27,715 nt of DNA, taken from positions 1 to 27,715 of the forward strand of contig SEHC01000003.1 of assembly GCA_004173415.1 (NCBI GenBank), written 5' to 3'. The stretch's first letter is position 1; each line of letters starts with the position of its first letter. The notes under the pieces are model-generated. The model was not told where the DNA came from. It did no database searches and saw only the letters and a program-made list of their open reading frames with translations. The translations under genes and the position numbers were made by a program. Source of the DNA: Lysobacteraceae bacterium. GTDB taxonomy: Bacteria; Pseudomonadota; Gammaproteobacteria; Xanthomonadales; Xanthomonadaceae. Shown piece after piece: positions 1-6,914 of this stretch.

Positions 1-342
1 GCCGGGCTGGTGGCCGGCGTCGACGAAAGCTCGGTGCAGGCGATGGTCGCGCTGATGGAGGAAACGCAACTGACCGAGTCGCTGGACATCGCCCGGCGCC
101 TGCGCGCCGGCGGCATCAATACCGAGGTGCAGATGGAGCCGAAGAAGCTGGGCAGGCAGTTCCAGTACGCCTCGCGCGCGGGCATCCGCTTCGTGGTCCT
201 GGCCGGCGAGGACGAGCTGGCCCGCGGCGTGGTCACGGTCAAGGACCTGGCCCGCGAGCAGCAGTTCGAAGTCACCCGCGACCAGCTCGCTTCCACCCTG
301 CGCGTGGAGCTGGAACAGACGCGTGCGCTGGCCGGCCGCTGA
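1..342 (+). CDS. hisS: Histidyl-tRNA synthetase, C-terminal part (5' truncated by window edge)
   Basis: Only the last 113 codons are in the window; the frame is open from base 1 and ends at TGA 340-342. The protein charges tRNA-His with histidine in the cytoplasm. What remains is the C-terminal anticodon-binding domain of class IIa synthetases: a helix containing IARRLRAGGINTEVQ, then the typical KKLGRQFQYASRAGIRFVVLAG stretch (split here for brevity into KKLGRQFQYASRAG and IRFVVLAG), then GEDELARGVVTVKDL, which matches the GxDExxxGxVxVKDL pattern of HisRS. Catalytic motifs 1-3 lie upstream, outside the window. The next gene starts 30 bases downstream on the same strand, so co-transcription with the ammonia-lyase gene is possible. 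Assignment by family motif is strong; ProRS/GlyRS-type anticodon domains are less good matches. Confidence 0.9.
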   Translation, partial: AGLVAGVDESSVQAMVALMEETQLTESLDIARRLRAGGINTEVQMEPKKLGRQFQYASRAGIRFVVLAGEDELARGVVTVKDLAREQQFEVTRDQLASTLRVELEQTRALAGR

Positions 343-371
343 GCCGCCGCGCCGATGAAAACGGAATCCCG

Positions 372-2264
372 ATGAAACCTATCCGCCTCGATGGCAAATC
401 CCTCGGCCGCGACCAGCTGGTGGAGATCGCCTACGGCGCCAGCGTCGGCCTGGATCCCGAAGCCTTGAAGGCGGTGGCCCGCGCCGCCGACTTCCTCGCC
501 GAGCAGGTGCGCAGGGAGGAGCCCATCTACGGCGTTTCCACCGGCTTCGGCAGCAATGCCGACAAGCTGCTCGGCGCCCATCCGCTGCGCGACGAACTGC
601 CGGGGGCGACGAAGTCCGGGCGTTCCCTGCACGAGGAACTGCAGAACAACCTGATCATCACCCATGCGGTCTGCGTCGGCGAACCGATGGCCGCCGAAGT
701 GGTCCGCGCGATGATGGGCATCCGCATCAACACGCTGTTGCGCGGGCACTCGGGCATCCGCGTGCAGACCCTGGAATCGATGGCGGCCATGCTCAACGCC
801 GGGATCGTGCCGGTGGTGCCGGAACTGGGTTCGGTCGGCGCCTCCGGCGACCTGGCGCCGCTGTCGCATCTTGCCCTGGTCCTGCTGGGCGGCGGCGAAG
901 CGTTTTTCCAAGGCGAGCGCATGCCGGGAGCGGAGGCGCTGCAGCGCGCCGGACTGGCGCCGGTCAAGCTCTCGTACAAGGAAGGCCTGGCCCTGAACAA
1001 CGGCACCGCGCAGATGCTGGCGATGGGCGTGCTGGCGCTGCACAGGCTGGATGCGTTGTTGGACACGGCCGACCTGGCCGCGGCGATGACCCTGGACGCC
1101 TTCGCCGGGCGCCTGGGCGCGTTCGCCAAGGAAGTGCACGCGCTGCGCCCGCATCCGGGCCAGGTGCACGTGGCCGCGCGCCTGCGCCGCCTGCTGTCCG
1201 GTTCGACCCTGGCCGACATTCCCTACCACCTGGTGCCCAGGTTCAGGCAATGGCTGCCGCACAGCTGGGATACCGAGGCTTCCCGCGAGCTGCGCTTCGA
1301 CATCGGCTGGGACTGGGTGCCAAGCGACCAGCGCCACGGCCGCGAGAAGTTCTACGACCGTTTCCGTCCGTTCCGCGGTGGCAAGAAGCACCAGCCGCAG
1401 GACAGCTATTCGCTGCGTTGCATCCCGCAGGTGCACGGCGCGGTGCGCGATGCGGTGGCCCAGGCCCGGCGCGTGCTGGAGATCGAACTCAATTCGGTGA
1501 CCGACAACCCGCTGGTGTTCCCGGACAAGGCCGATGCGGCGCACGTGGAGGAGCAGGTGATCTCGGCCGGCCATTTCCACGGCATGCCGCTTGCGCTGGC
1601 CATGAGCTATGTGAAGGCCTCGATCCCGGTGCTGGCCTCGATCAGCGAGCGGCGCCTCAACAAGCTGGTCGACCCGGCCACCAATGATGGCCTGCCGGCT
1701 TTCCTGATCGGCAACGAGGACGGCACCGAGTCCGGCCACATGATCGTGCAGTACACCGCCGCGGCCATCGTCAACGACCTGGCCAGCCGCGCGCATCCGG
1801 CCTCGGTATTCTCCATTCCCACCAGCGCCAATGCCGAGGACCACGTGTCGATGGGCGCCAACGAAGCGCGCCAGGTGCTGGCGATGACCCGCGACCTGTC
1901 CAAGGTGCTGGCGCTGGAGCTGTATTCGGCCGCGCAGGCGCTGGACCTGCGCCGCGACATGATCAACGCCGCCCGCGACCTCGCCCGACGCTGCGACGCG
2001 GCGGCGTTCGCCGGCAAGGTGCAGGGCGCCGGTCCGGGCGCGCAGCAGGAGGACTTCCTGGCGGAAGTGGAGGGCCTGCGGGCCGAGCTTGCCGCCGCCG
2101 GCGAGTTCCATCCCGGTGCGGCGGTCGCCGCCGCCCATGCGACCCTGCGTGCGGCCATCCCGTTCCTGGATCGCGACCGGGCCATGGATGGCGAGGTCGC
2201 CACCGTGGTCAGGCTGGTCGAATCGGGAACACTGCTCGATGCCGCCAGGCGCGTCCTGTCGTAG
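372..2264 (+). CDS. hutH: Histidine ammonia-lyase-like MIO enzyme with internal insertion
   Basis: 630 residues; classical HutH is about 510. The family deaminates histidine to urocanate using the MIO group formed from Ala-Ser-Gly; here A157-S158-G159 within GSVGASGDLAPL. Other active-site signatures are present: YGVSTGFG, T97-H98 (the His typical of histidine rather than tyrosine/phenylalanine lyases), LALNNGTAQ, QDSYSLRC (Q343 onward), NSVTDNPLVF, GHFHG, and E489 in NAEDHVSMG, also a histidine-lyase signature. Compared with Pseudomonas HutH, about 50 extra residues (roughly 280-340, rich in Trp, Arg and Phe) sit just before the QDSYSLRC loop, and the C-terminus is longer. No hutU, hutI or hutG is nearby; the neighbour is hisS. 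The ATG at 372 has only a weak Shine-Dalgarno (ggaatccc). Catabolic HutH, or a lyase for another aromatic substrate or pigment pathway, are both possible. Confidence 0.8.
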   Translation: MKPIRLDGKSLGRDQLVEIAYGASVGLDPEALKAVARAADFLAEQVRREEPIYGVSTGFGSNADKLLGAHPLRDELPGATKSGRSLHEELQNNLIITHAVCVGEPMAAEVVRAMMGIRINTLLRGHSGIRVQTLESMAAMLNAGIVPVVPELGSVGASGDLAPLSHLALVLLGGGEAFFQGERMPGAEALQRAGLAPVKLSYKEGLALNNGTAQMLAMGVLALHRLDALLDTADLAAAMTLDAFAGRLGAFAKEVHALRPHPGQVHVAARLRRLLSGSTLADIPYHLVPRFRQWLPHSWDTEASRELRFDIGWDWVPSDQRHGREKFYDRFRPFRGGKKHQPQDSYSLRCIPQVHGAVRDAVAQARRVLEIELNSVTDNPLVFPDKADAAHVEEQVISAGHFHGMPLALAMSYVKASIPVLASISERRLNKLVDPATNDGLPAFLIGNEDGTESGHMIVQYTAAAIVNDLASRAHPASVFSIPTSANAEDHVSMGANEARQVLAMTRDLSKVLALELYSAAQALDLRRDMINAARDLARRCDAAAFAGKVQGAGPGAQQEDFLAEVEGLRAELAAAGEFHPGAAVAAAHATLRAAIPFLDRDRAMDGEVATVVRLVESGTLLDAARRVLS

Positions 2265-2296
2265 GAGCTGCGTGCTGTCCAACGTAGGAGCTGCGT
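2261..2296. repeat. Two direct copies of GTAGGAGCTGCGT
   Basis: The 13-mer GTAGGAGCTGCGT occurs at 2261-2273 and again at 2284-2296, the second followed by AAGCTGCGATCG. It resembles the GTAGGAGC...-type extragenic repeats scattered through Pseudomonas and Xanthomonadaceae genomes. The TAG stop codon of the upstream lyase gene (2262-2264) lies inside the first copy. The site sits between the two convergent genes, where such repeats are usually found. Confidence 0.6.
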
Positions 2297-2336
2297 AAGC
2301 TGCGATCGCCTTGCGCGACTCCCGCGTGGGCGGTGG

Positions 2337-3548
2337 TCAGGGCTTTGACGGTTCGCCGCCGGCTTCCACCGCGGCCCAGACCCGCAGCAGGTTGCCGCCG
2401 AGGATCTTGCGCAGGTCGTCGTCCGGGTAGCCGCGCGCCTGCAGGCCCGCGATCAGGTTGGGATAGTCGGCGACGTTGCGCAGGCCCTGCGGGAGGTTGC
2501 CCGATACGCCATCGAAGTCCGAGCCCAGGCCGACATGGTCGATGCCGACCAGCTTGACCGCGTAGTCGATCTGGTCGAGCACCGCCTCGATCGGCGTGGC
2601 CGGGACCGGATGGGTACGCTCCCATTCCTTGTCGAAGGCGGCCTTGTCCTCGAGCGGCTTGCCCGCGGCGCGTGCCGCGGCATTGCGCTGGTCCAGCGCC
2701 GCCTCGGCGTCGAAATAGGCCTGCAGGTTGTCGGCGGCCTGGCGATTGACGAAGCCGATGCCGAAGGTCAGCTGGACCACGCCACCCTTGGCCGCGATCG
2801 CCGTGGCCAGCCCATCGCCCAGGTTGCGCTCGAAACCGGGGGTGAAGTGGCGCATTCCGGAATGGCTGGCGATCACCGGCACCCGGCTCAGTTCAACCGC
2901 CTGCAGCGCCGCGGCATCGGACAGGTGCGACACGTCGACCATGATCCCCAGGCGGTTCATTTCCGCGACCACCTGCGCGCCGAACGGACTCAGGCCCTGC
3001 CAGCGGCGGTTGCGGTCGTAGGACGAATCGCTGATCCGGTTGCTGGCGCTGTGGGCCAGGGTGATGTAGCGCACGCCGCGGGCATGGAAGCGGGCCAGCT
3101 GCGACAGGTCGTCGCCGAGCGGCGCTCCGTTTTCCATGCCCAGGGCCAGCAGCACGCGGCCGCCCGCTTGCAGGCGTTCGACGTCGGCCGGCGAGGAGAG
3201 CATGGCGAACTTGTCGGGATGCCGGCCCACCAGCGCCTCGACCGCGTCGATCTGCATGTTGGCCAGCTGCCGGGCGGTGCCGCGCTGGTCCTCGTCGGGC
3301 GAGGTGTAGATCGACATGAAGGCCACGTCCAGCCCGCCCTGGCGCGCGCGCGGATAGTCGAATTCGCGGCTCGGGGTCAGCTTGCCCAGGTCCTGCCATT
3401 CGGACAGCAGCACGCTGGGCGCGTCGATGTGGGTATCGACGATCAATGCCTGCTGGGCGAGCCGGACCGCGTCGGTAGAGCCGTCGGCGGCATGCGCATG
3501 GCCGATGGCGAGGACGAGCAGCAGCGAGGCGAGGCGGCGACGGGGCAT
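2337..3548 (-). CDS. Secreted membrane-dipeptidase-like zinc peptidase (M19, renal dipeptidase family)
   Basis: 403 residues from the ATG at 3548, chosen because it starts directly with a signal peptide (MPRRR, then LASLLLVLAIGHAHA, cleavage near AHA-AD) and has a CGGA about nine bases upstream; an in-frame ATG at 3557 is the alternative. M19 enzymes hydrolyse dipeptides with two zinc ions, here probably in the periplasm. Visible ligand motifs are H40 and D42 in DTHIDAP, the glutamate in LGMENG, the histidines in DVSHLS and IASHSGMRHF, and the aspartate in GLGSDFDG. Length is normal for bacterial M19 proteins. It lies 73 bases downstream of the diguanylate cyclase gene on the same strand and converges on the lyase gene. 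Substrate cannot be told; beta-lactam, D-amino-acid dipeptide and acyl-amino-acid activities all occur in the family. Confidence 0.88.
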   Translation of the reverse strand: MPRRRLASLLLVLAIGHAHAADGSTDAVRLAQQALIVDTHIDAPSVLLSEWQDLGKLTPSREFDYPRARQGGLDVAFMSIYTSPDEDQRGTARQLANMQIDAVEALVGRHPDKFAMLSSPADVERLQAGGRVLLALGMENGAPLGDDLSQLARFHARGVRYITLAHSASNRISDSSYDRNRRWQGLSPFGAQVVAEMNRLGIMVDVSHLSDAAALQAVELSRVPVIASHSGMRHFTPGFERNLGDGLATAIAAKGGVVQLTFGIGFVNRQAADNLQAYFDAEAALDQRNAAARAAGKPLEDKAAFDKEWERTHPVPATPIEAVLDQIDYAVKLVGIDHVGLGSDFDGVSGNLPQGLRNVADYPNLIAGLQARGYPDDDLRKILGGNLLRVWAAVEAGGEPSKP

Positions 3549-3594
3549 GGGCGGCATTCCGGTGCGATGATGGAACCGTGATGTTATCGGTTTG

Positions 3595-3615
3595 CCGGCC
3601 GCCGGGCGCGGCCGG
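3595..3615 (-). terminator. GC-rich hairpin between diguanylate cyclase and dipeptidase genes
   Basis: Perfect 8-bp stem: CCGGCCGC at 3595-3602 pairs with GCGGCCGG at 3608-3615, with a 5-base loop. It lies directly after the stop of the cyclase gene on the minus strand. No U-run follows, so it may only attenuate transcription or stabilise the mRNA end rather than terminate fully. Confidence 0.3.
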
Positions 3616-3621
3616 GCGTGC

Positions 3622-5436
3622 TCAGAGCGTGCGCACGCAATCGCGGCCTTCGGCCTTGGCCGCGTACAGGGCCTGGTCGGCAACCTGCAGCGCCGATTCG
3701 ATGCTGTTGCGGGCCGAGACGTCGACCGAGTGCACGCCGATGCTTGCCGACACCGGGATCACCAGGTCACCGCTGATGCAGGGCCGCATGTTCAGCGCCT
3801 GCCGCAGTTCTTCGGCGACCGCGCTGGCCCCGTGCAGGTCCATGCCGGGCAGGGCGGCGATGAACTCTTCGCCGCCGAAACGGGCCAGCAGCGCGTTGTA
3901 CGGCGCCAGCACCTCGGCCATGGTGTTGGAGGTGCCGCGCAGGCAATCGTCGCCCACCAGGTGGCCGTAGCGGTCGTTGATCCTCTTGAAATGGTCCAGG
4001 TCGATCATCAGCAGCGAGATCGGCCGGTTGCTGTTGCGCGCCTCCGAAAGCAGGTGCTCGAACGCTTCGCGGAAGTGGGTACGGTTGTACAGCTCGGTGA
4101 GTCCGTCATGGCGGTTGGACTCGCTCAGCTGGTGGTGCGCGTCCTCCAGCTGGCTCAGCGCGCTGCGCAGTTCGGAAGTGCGCTGCGCGACCTTGTGCTC
4201 GAGCTGGTCGCGCGCCTCGCGCACGATGCGCTCGTTCTCGTTGCGCAGCGCCGCGTAGCGGTAGCCGAGCGCGATAGACAGCAGCAGCATCTCCAGCGCC
4301 GAACCGATCTGCACCCCGTATTCGGTGATGAAGTTCTTCGGCAGCAGGTTGAAGGCCACCGCGGCGAACATGCCGGTGCCGAGCAGGAACAGGAACCACG
4401 CCAGCAGGAACAGCTTGGCCGGCTTGTAGCCGCGGCGCAGCACCACGATGGTCGCCACCAGGATCCAGCAGATGTTCGGGAACACCGCCGCCGAGGCCAG
4501 CGGCACCACCGTGCGGTACGGCAGCTGGGTGGCGGCGATGCCCAGCAGCATGAAGAAGCCGATGATCCCCAGGGCCACCCGGTCGCCGAAGCGCCAGCGC
4601 TGCCGCAGTTCGAGGAAGATCCGCGCGAACTGCTGCATACCGATCAGCGCCAGGCAGATCGACAACGGCACCATGTGGTCGGCCAGCCACGCCGACCTGG
4701 GCCACAGGTATTCGAAGCCAAGCCCGTTGAGGGTGAACAGGACCAGGCCGAATGCGCTGATGTGGAACAGATACCAGAAATAGCTGGCATCGCGCAAAGT
4801 CAGCCACAACACCAGGTTGTAGATGAACAACGCCAGCAGGATGCCGTAGTACAGGCCGATGGCGAACTGCGCATCGCGGGACTGCTCGATGAAGGCGGCC
4901 GGCGCGTATACCCGCAGCGGCACCTGCATCGAACTTTCGCTCTGCACCCGCATCATCAGGTCCACGACCTGTCCCTGCGGCAGGTGCAGCCAGAAATTCG
5001 GCTGCCGGTAGCGGATGTTGCGCTGGTCGAAGGGCAGGTGGTCGCCGCCGGCGCTGTGGACCACGCGGCCATCGGCCTGGATCAGGTACAGGTCGAGGCG
5101 GTCGCTGAGCGCATATTCCTGCACCAGCAGCCATTTCTCCTCGGGGTGGTCCTGGTTGCTGAGGCGGACGTGGAACCAGTAGGCGCCATCCTGGAAGCCG
5201 AACGAGGGGTTGTCGCCCGGCAGCGGCTGGAATGCGCCGGCAGCCAGGCGCGCGCGCGCTGCCGCCAGGTCGGCCTGGCCGGTCTGGTCATGGAAAAAAC
5301 GGGTGTGCGGGGCCAGCTCCACCTGCGGCGTGGAAGCACTGAGCTGCACCGGCGCCGGCTGGGCCAGAGCGGTTCCGGCCAGCAGTGCGGCCAGGCCCAG
5401 GAACAGTCGAATCAGTCGGCTCCGCCAACCCGGCAT
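3622..5436 (-). CDS. Membrane diguanylate cyclase, 7TMR-DISM sensor with GGDEF domain
   Basis: 604 residues. Order: signal peptide (about 1-25, ending ALAQP), an extracytoplasmic 7TMR-DISMED2-like sensory domain (about 30-165, with the typical GAYWFHVRLSN and LYLIQADGRV strands), a block of seven membrane helices (about 190-390), a short coiled coil (REARDQLEHKVAQRTSELR), and a C-terminal GGDEF domain. The signature is G521-G522-E523-E524-F525, an active variant, and the domain has DLDHFKRINDRYGH, so c-di-GMP synthesis from two GTP is likely. The usual RxxD inhibitory site just before it is replaced by PYNA, so product inhibition at that site is probably absent. The ATG at 5436 is preceded by GGGAG at suitable spacing. 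Ligand is unknown; DISM domains often bind carbohydrates or other small molecules. It is divergent from hisR and may share an operon with the dipeptidase. Confidence 0.9.
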   Translation of the reverse strand: MPGWRSRLIRLFLGLAALLAGTALAQPAPVQLSASTPQVELAPHTRFFHDQTGQADLAAARARLAAGAFQPLPGDNPSFGFQDGAYWFHVRLSNQDHPEEKWLLVQEYALSDRLDLYLIQADGRVVHSAGGDHLPFDQRNIRYRQPNFWLHLPQGQVVDLMMRVQSESSMQVPLRVYAPAAFIEQSRDAQFAIGLYYGILLALFIYNLVLWLTLRDASYFWYLFHISAFGLVLFTLNGLGFEYLWPRSAWLADHMVPLSICLALIGMQQFARIFLELRQRWRFGDRVALGIIGFFMLLGIAATQLPYRTVVPLASAAVFPNICWILVATIVVLRRGYKPAKLFLLAWFLFLLGTGMFAAVAFNLLPKNFITEYGVQIGSALEMLLLSIALGYRYAALRNENERIVREARDQLEHKVAQRTSELRSALSQLEDAHHQLSESNRHDGLTELYNRTHFREAFEHLLSEARNSNRPISLLMIDLDHFKRINDRYGHLVGDDCLRGTSNTMAEVLAPYNALLARFGGEEFIAALPGMDLHGASAVAEELRQALNMRPCISGDLVIPVSASIGVHSVDVSARNSIESALQVADQALYAAKAEGRDCVRTL

Positions 5437-5597
5437 CCAGCTCGCTCCCTATGGTTGCTTGGTCCGCCCCGGACCTGGCCGGAGTCTACTACCGCCGGGC
5501 GTTCGCACCTATGCCCCGGCGGACGAGACCTGTGTGCGGCATGACCAGCCGGGCATGCGGGGGTGGGGCTGCCACTCCGGTCCACGGCCTGGAGGGC

Positions 5598-5627
5598 TTG
5601 ACCCGGCACCGCGTCTTCGTCTAATGT
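5598..5627 (+). promoter_or_regulatory. Candidate sigma-70 promoter of the his operon
   Basis: TTGACC at 5598-5603 is a good -35 match. With an 18-base spacer the -10 would be TAATGT at 5622-5627, which overlaps the left arm of the palindrome at 5623-5646. This arrangement would let a repressor on the palindrome block RNA polymerase. The -10 match is only partial, so the exact hexamer is uncertain. Confidence 0.4.
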
Positions 5628-5646
5628 AATAACACGTTATTACATT
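5623..5646. promoter_or_regulatory. Perfect palindromic operator, probable HisR/TrpR-family binding site
   Basis: AATGTAATAA (5623-5632), spacer CACG, TTATTACATT (5637-5646): two perfect 10-base arms. It is strikingly AT-rich in a GC-rich region, lies 19 bases before the hisR start, and overlaps the likely promoter. A TrpR-family dimer would fit this symmetry. A TrpR-family histidine repressor controlling his genes has been proposed from comparative genomics in Xanthomonadales; binding here is inference. No His-rich leader peptide is visible upstream, so attenuation control is not supported. Confidence 0.7.
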
Positions 5647-5665
5647 GGTACGCCGGAAATCCATC

Positions 5666-5989
5666 ATGAAGCGCCGCACGCCCACCGACGAACAGGACGC
5701 CGCTGCCGCATTGCAGGCGCTGTCCCGCGCCTTCGCCGCGCTGGGCAAGTCCGACGAGGTCAGGGCGTTCCTGCAGGACCTGTGCACGCCGGCCGAGCTC
5801 GAGGCCATGGCCGATCGCTGGCGGGTCGTGCCGCTGCTGCTGAAAGGCGTGCCTTACCGCGAAATCCACGAGCTGACCGACGTCAGCGTGACCACCATCG
5901 GGCGCGTGGCGCGCACCCTGGAAAGCGGGGCGGGCGGCTATGCGGCCGCGCTCCGCCGCCAGCCGCCTCGGCCCGTCGCCTCCCACTGA
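5666..5989 (+). CDS. hisR: TrpR-superfamily (YerC/YecD-like) regulator, likely histidine repressor
   Basis: 107 residues from the ATG at 5666 (GGA nine bases upstream). An in-frame TTG at 5645 is unlikely because it lies within the operator palindrome. The protein is all-helical and matches the Trp-repressor fold family: an N-terminal dimerisation part (LQALSRAFAALGKSDEVRAF), then LCTPAELEAMADRWRVVPLL, and a helix-turn-helix at about 62-88 (VPYREIHELTDVSVTTIGRV). Its stop is 10 bases before the hisG start, so it is the first gene of the his operon. Inference from position and from the palindrome just upstream: it senses histidine and represses its own operon. The alternative is a generic YerC-type protein with no his-specific role. 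Confidence 0.85.
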   Translation: MKRRTPTDEQDAAAALQALSRAFAALGKSDEVRAFLQDLCTPAELEAMADRWRVVPLLLKGVPYREIHELTDVSVTTIGRVARTLESGAGGYAAALRRQPPRPVASH

Positions 5990-5999
5990 GCTATCCACC

Positions 6000-6914
6000 A
6001 TGAGTCCCACGGTCGCCACCGCGACGCGCGATCGCCTGCGCATCGCCATCCAGAAAAGCGGACGCCTCGCCGAACCCGCGCGCACCCTGCTGTCCGCCTG
6101 CGGCCTGAGCTGGCGGGAGAGCCGCGACAAGCTGTTCTGCTACGGCGAATCGCTGCCGGTCGACCTGCTGCTGGTGCGCGACGACGACATCCCCGGGCTG
6201 ATCGCCGACGGGGTCTGCGATTTCGGCATCGTCGGCCGCAACGAGCTCAACGAGCAGGCCGCCGCCCGCGCGCGGATCGGCCTGCCGCAGGCTTACCGCG
6301 AGATGCATGCGCTCGGCTTCGGCGGCTGCCGGCTGATGCTCGCGGTGCCCGAAGCCTGGGAATGGCAGGGGCCTGAGCAGCTGCAGGGAACCCGCATCGC
6401 CACCAGCTACCCCGCCATCCTCGGCCAATGGTTGCAGGAGCAGGGCGTGGAAGCCAGCGTGGTCGAGCTGTCCGGCTCGGTCGAGATCGCGCCCAAGCTG
6501 GGTACCGCCGACCTGATCTGCGACCTGGTCTCCAGCGGCGCGACCCTGCTGGCCAACCAGCTCAAGCCGGTGCAGGTGCTGCTGGACAGCGAGGCGGTGC
6601 TGGCCGGCCCGGCGCGCGAACTCGGCGACCAGCGCGCCGACCTGGCGGCAATGCTGCTGCGGCGCATGGACGGCGTGCTCAAGCTCAAGGACAGCAAGCT
6701 GCTGATGTTCCGTGCCGATCGCGCCACGGTGCCGGCGCTGCTGCGGCTGCTGCCCGACGCGGACCCGCCCACCTACCTCAGCTCCGAAGCCAGCGGCCCG
6801 CTTTCCCTGCAGACCATGTGCCACGGCCTGGTGACCTGGCAGCGGCTCGAGGAACTCGAGCGTGCCGGCGCGCAAGGACTGATGGTGCTCGCCGTCGAGA
6901 GGTCGCTGGCATGA
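6000..6914 (+). CDS. hisG: ATP phosphoribosyltransferase (long form)
   Basis: 304 residues, matching the roughly 300-residue long HisG with a C-terminal regulatory domain, so no separate HisZ is needed. It catalyses the first, committed step of histidine synthesis, joining PRPP and ATP to phosphoribosyl-ATP, and the long form is normally feedback-inhibited by histidine. Visible: RLRIAIQKSGRL at the N-terminus, YGESLPVDLLLVRDDDIP, VCDFGIVGRNEL, IATSYPAILGQWL, GSVEIAPKLGTADLICDLVSSGATL (PRPP-binding loop region), and a C-terminal ACT-like domain from about residue 225. The ATG at 6000 is 10 bases after the hisR stop; its own stop overlaps the hisD start by four bases (ATGA). Enzyme works in the cytoplasm as a hexamer in the family. 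Confidence 0.96.
   Translation: MSPTVATATRDRLRIAIQKSGRLAEPARTLLSACGLSWRESRDKLFCYGESLPVDLLLVRDDDIPGLIADGVCDFGIVGRNELNEQAAARARIGLPQAYREMHALGFGGCRLMLAVPEAWEWQGPEQLQGTRIATSYPAILGQWLQEQGVEASVVELSGSVEIAPKLGTADLICDLVSSGATLLANQLKPVQVLLDSEAVLAGPARELGDQRADLAAMLLRRMDGVLKLKDSKLLMFRADRATVPALLRLLPDADPPTYLSSEASGPLSLQTMCHGLVTWQRLEELERAGAQGLMVLAVERSLA

Noticed and set aside
3592..5544. Long plus-strand reading frame opposite the diguanylate cyclase gene
   Set aside because: Shadow of a real gene in GC-rich DNA; the translation is low-complexity (many Gln, Arg, Val, His) and matches no family, while the minus strand gives a full DISM-GGDEF protein.
5437..5665. Histidine attenuator with leader peptide
   Set aside because: No short reading frame with consecutive His codons and no terminator hairpin before hisR.
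5645..5665. Upstream TTG start for the TrpR-like regulator
   Set aside because: It lies inside the operator palindrome; the ATG at 5666 has a better ribosome site and gives the usual family length.
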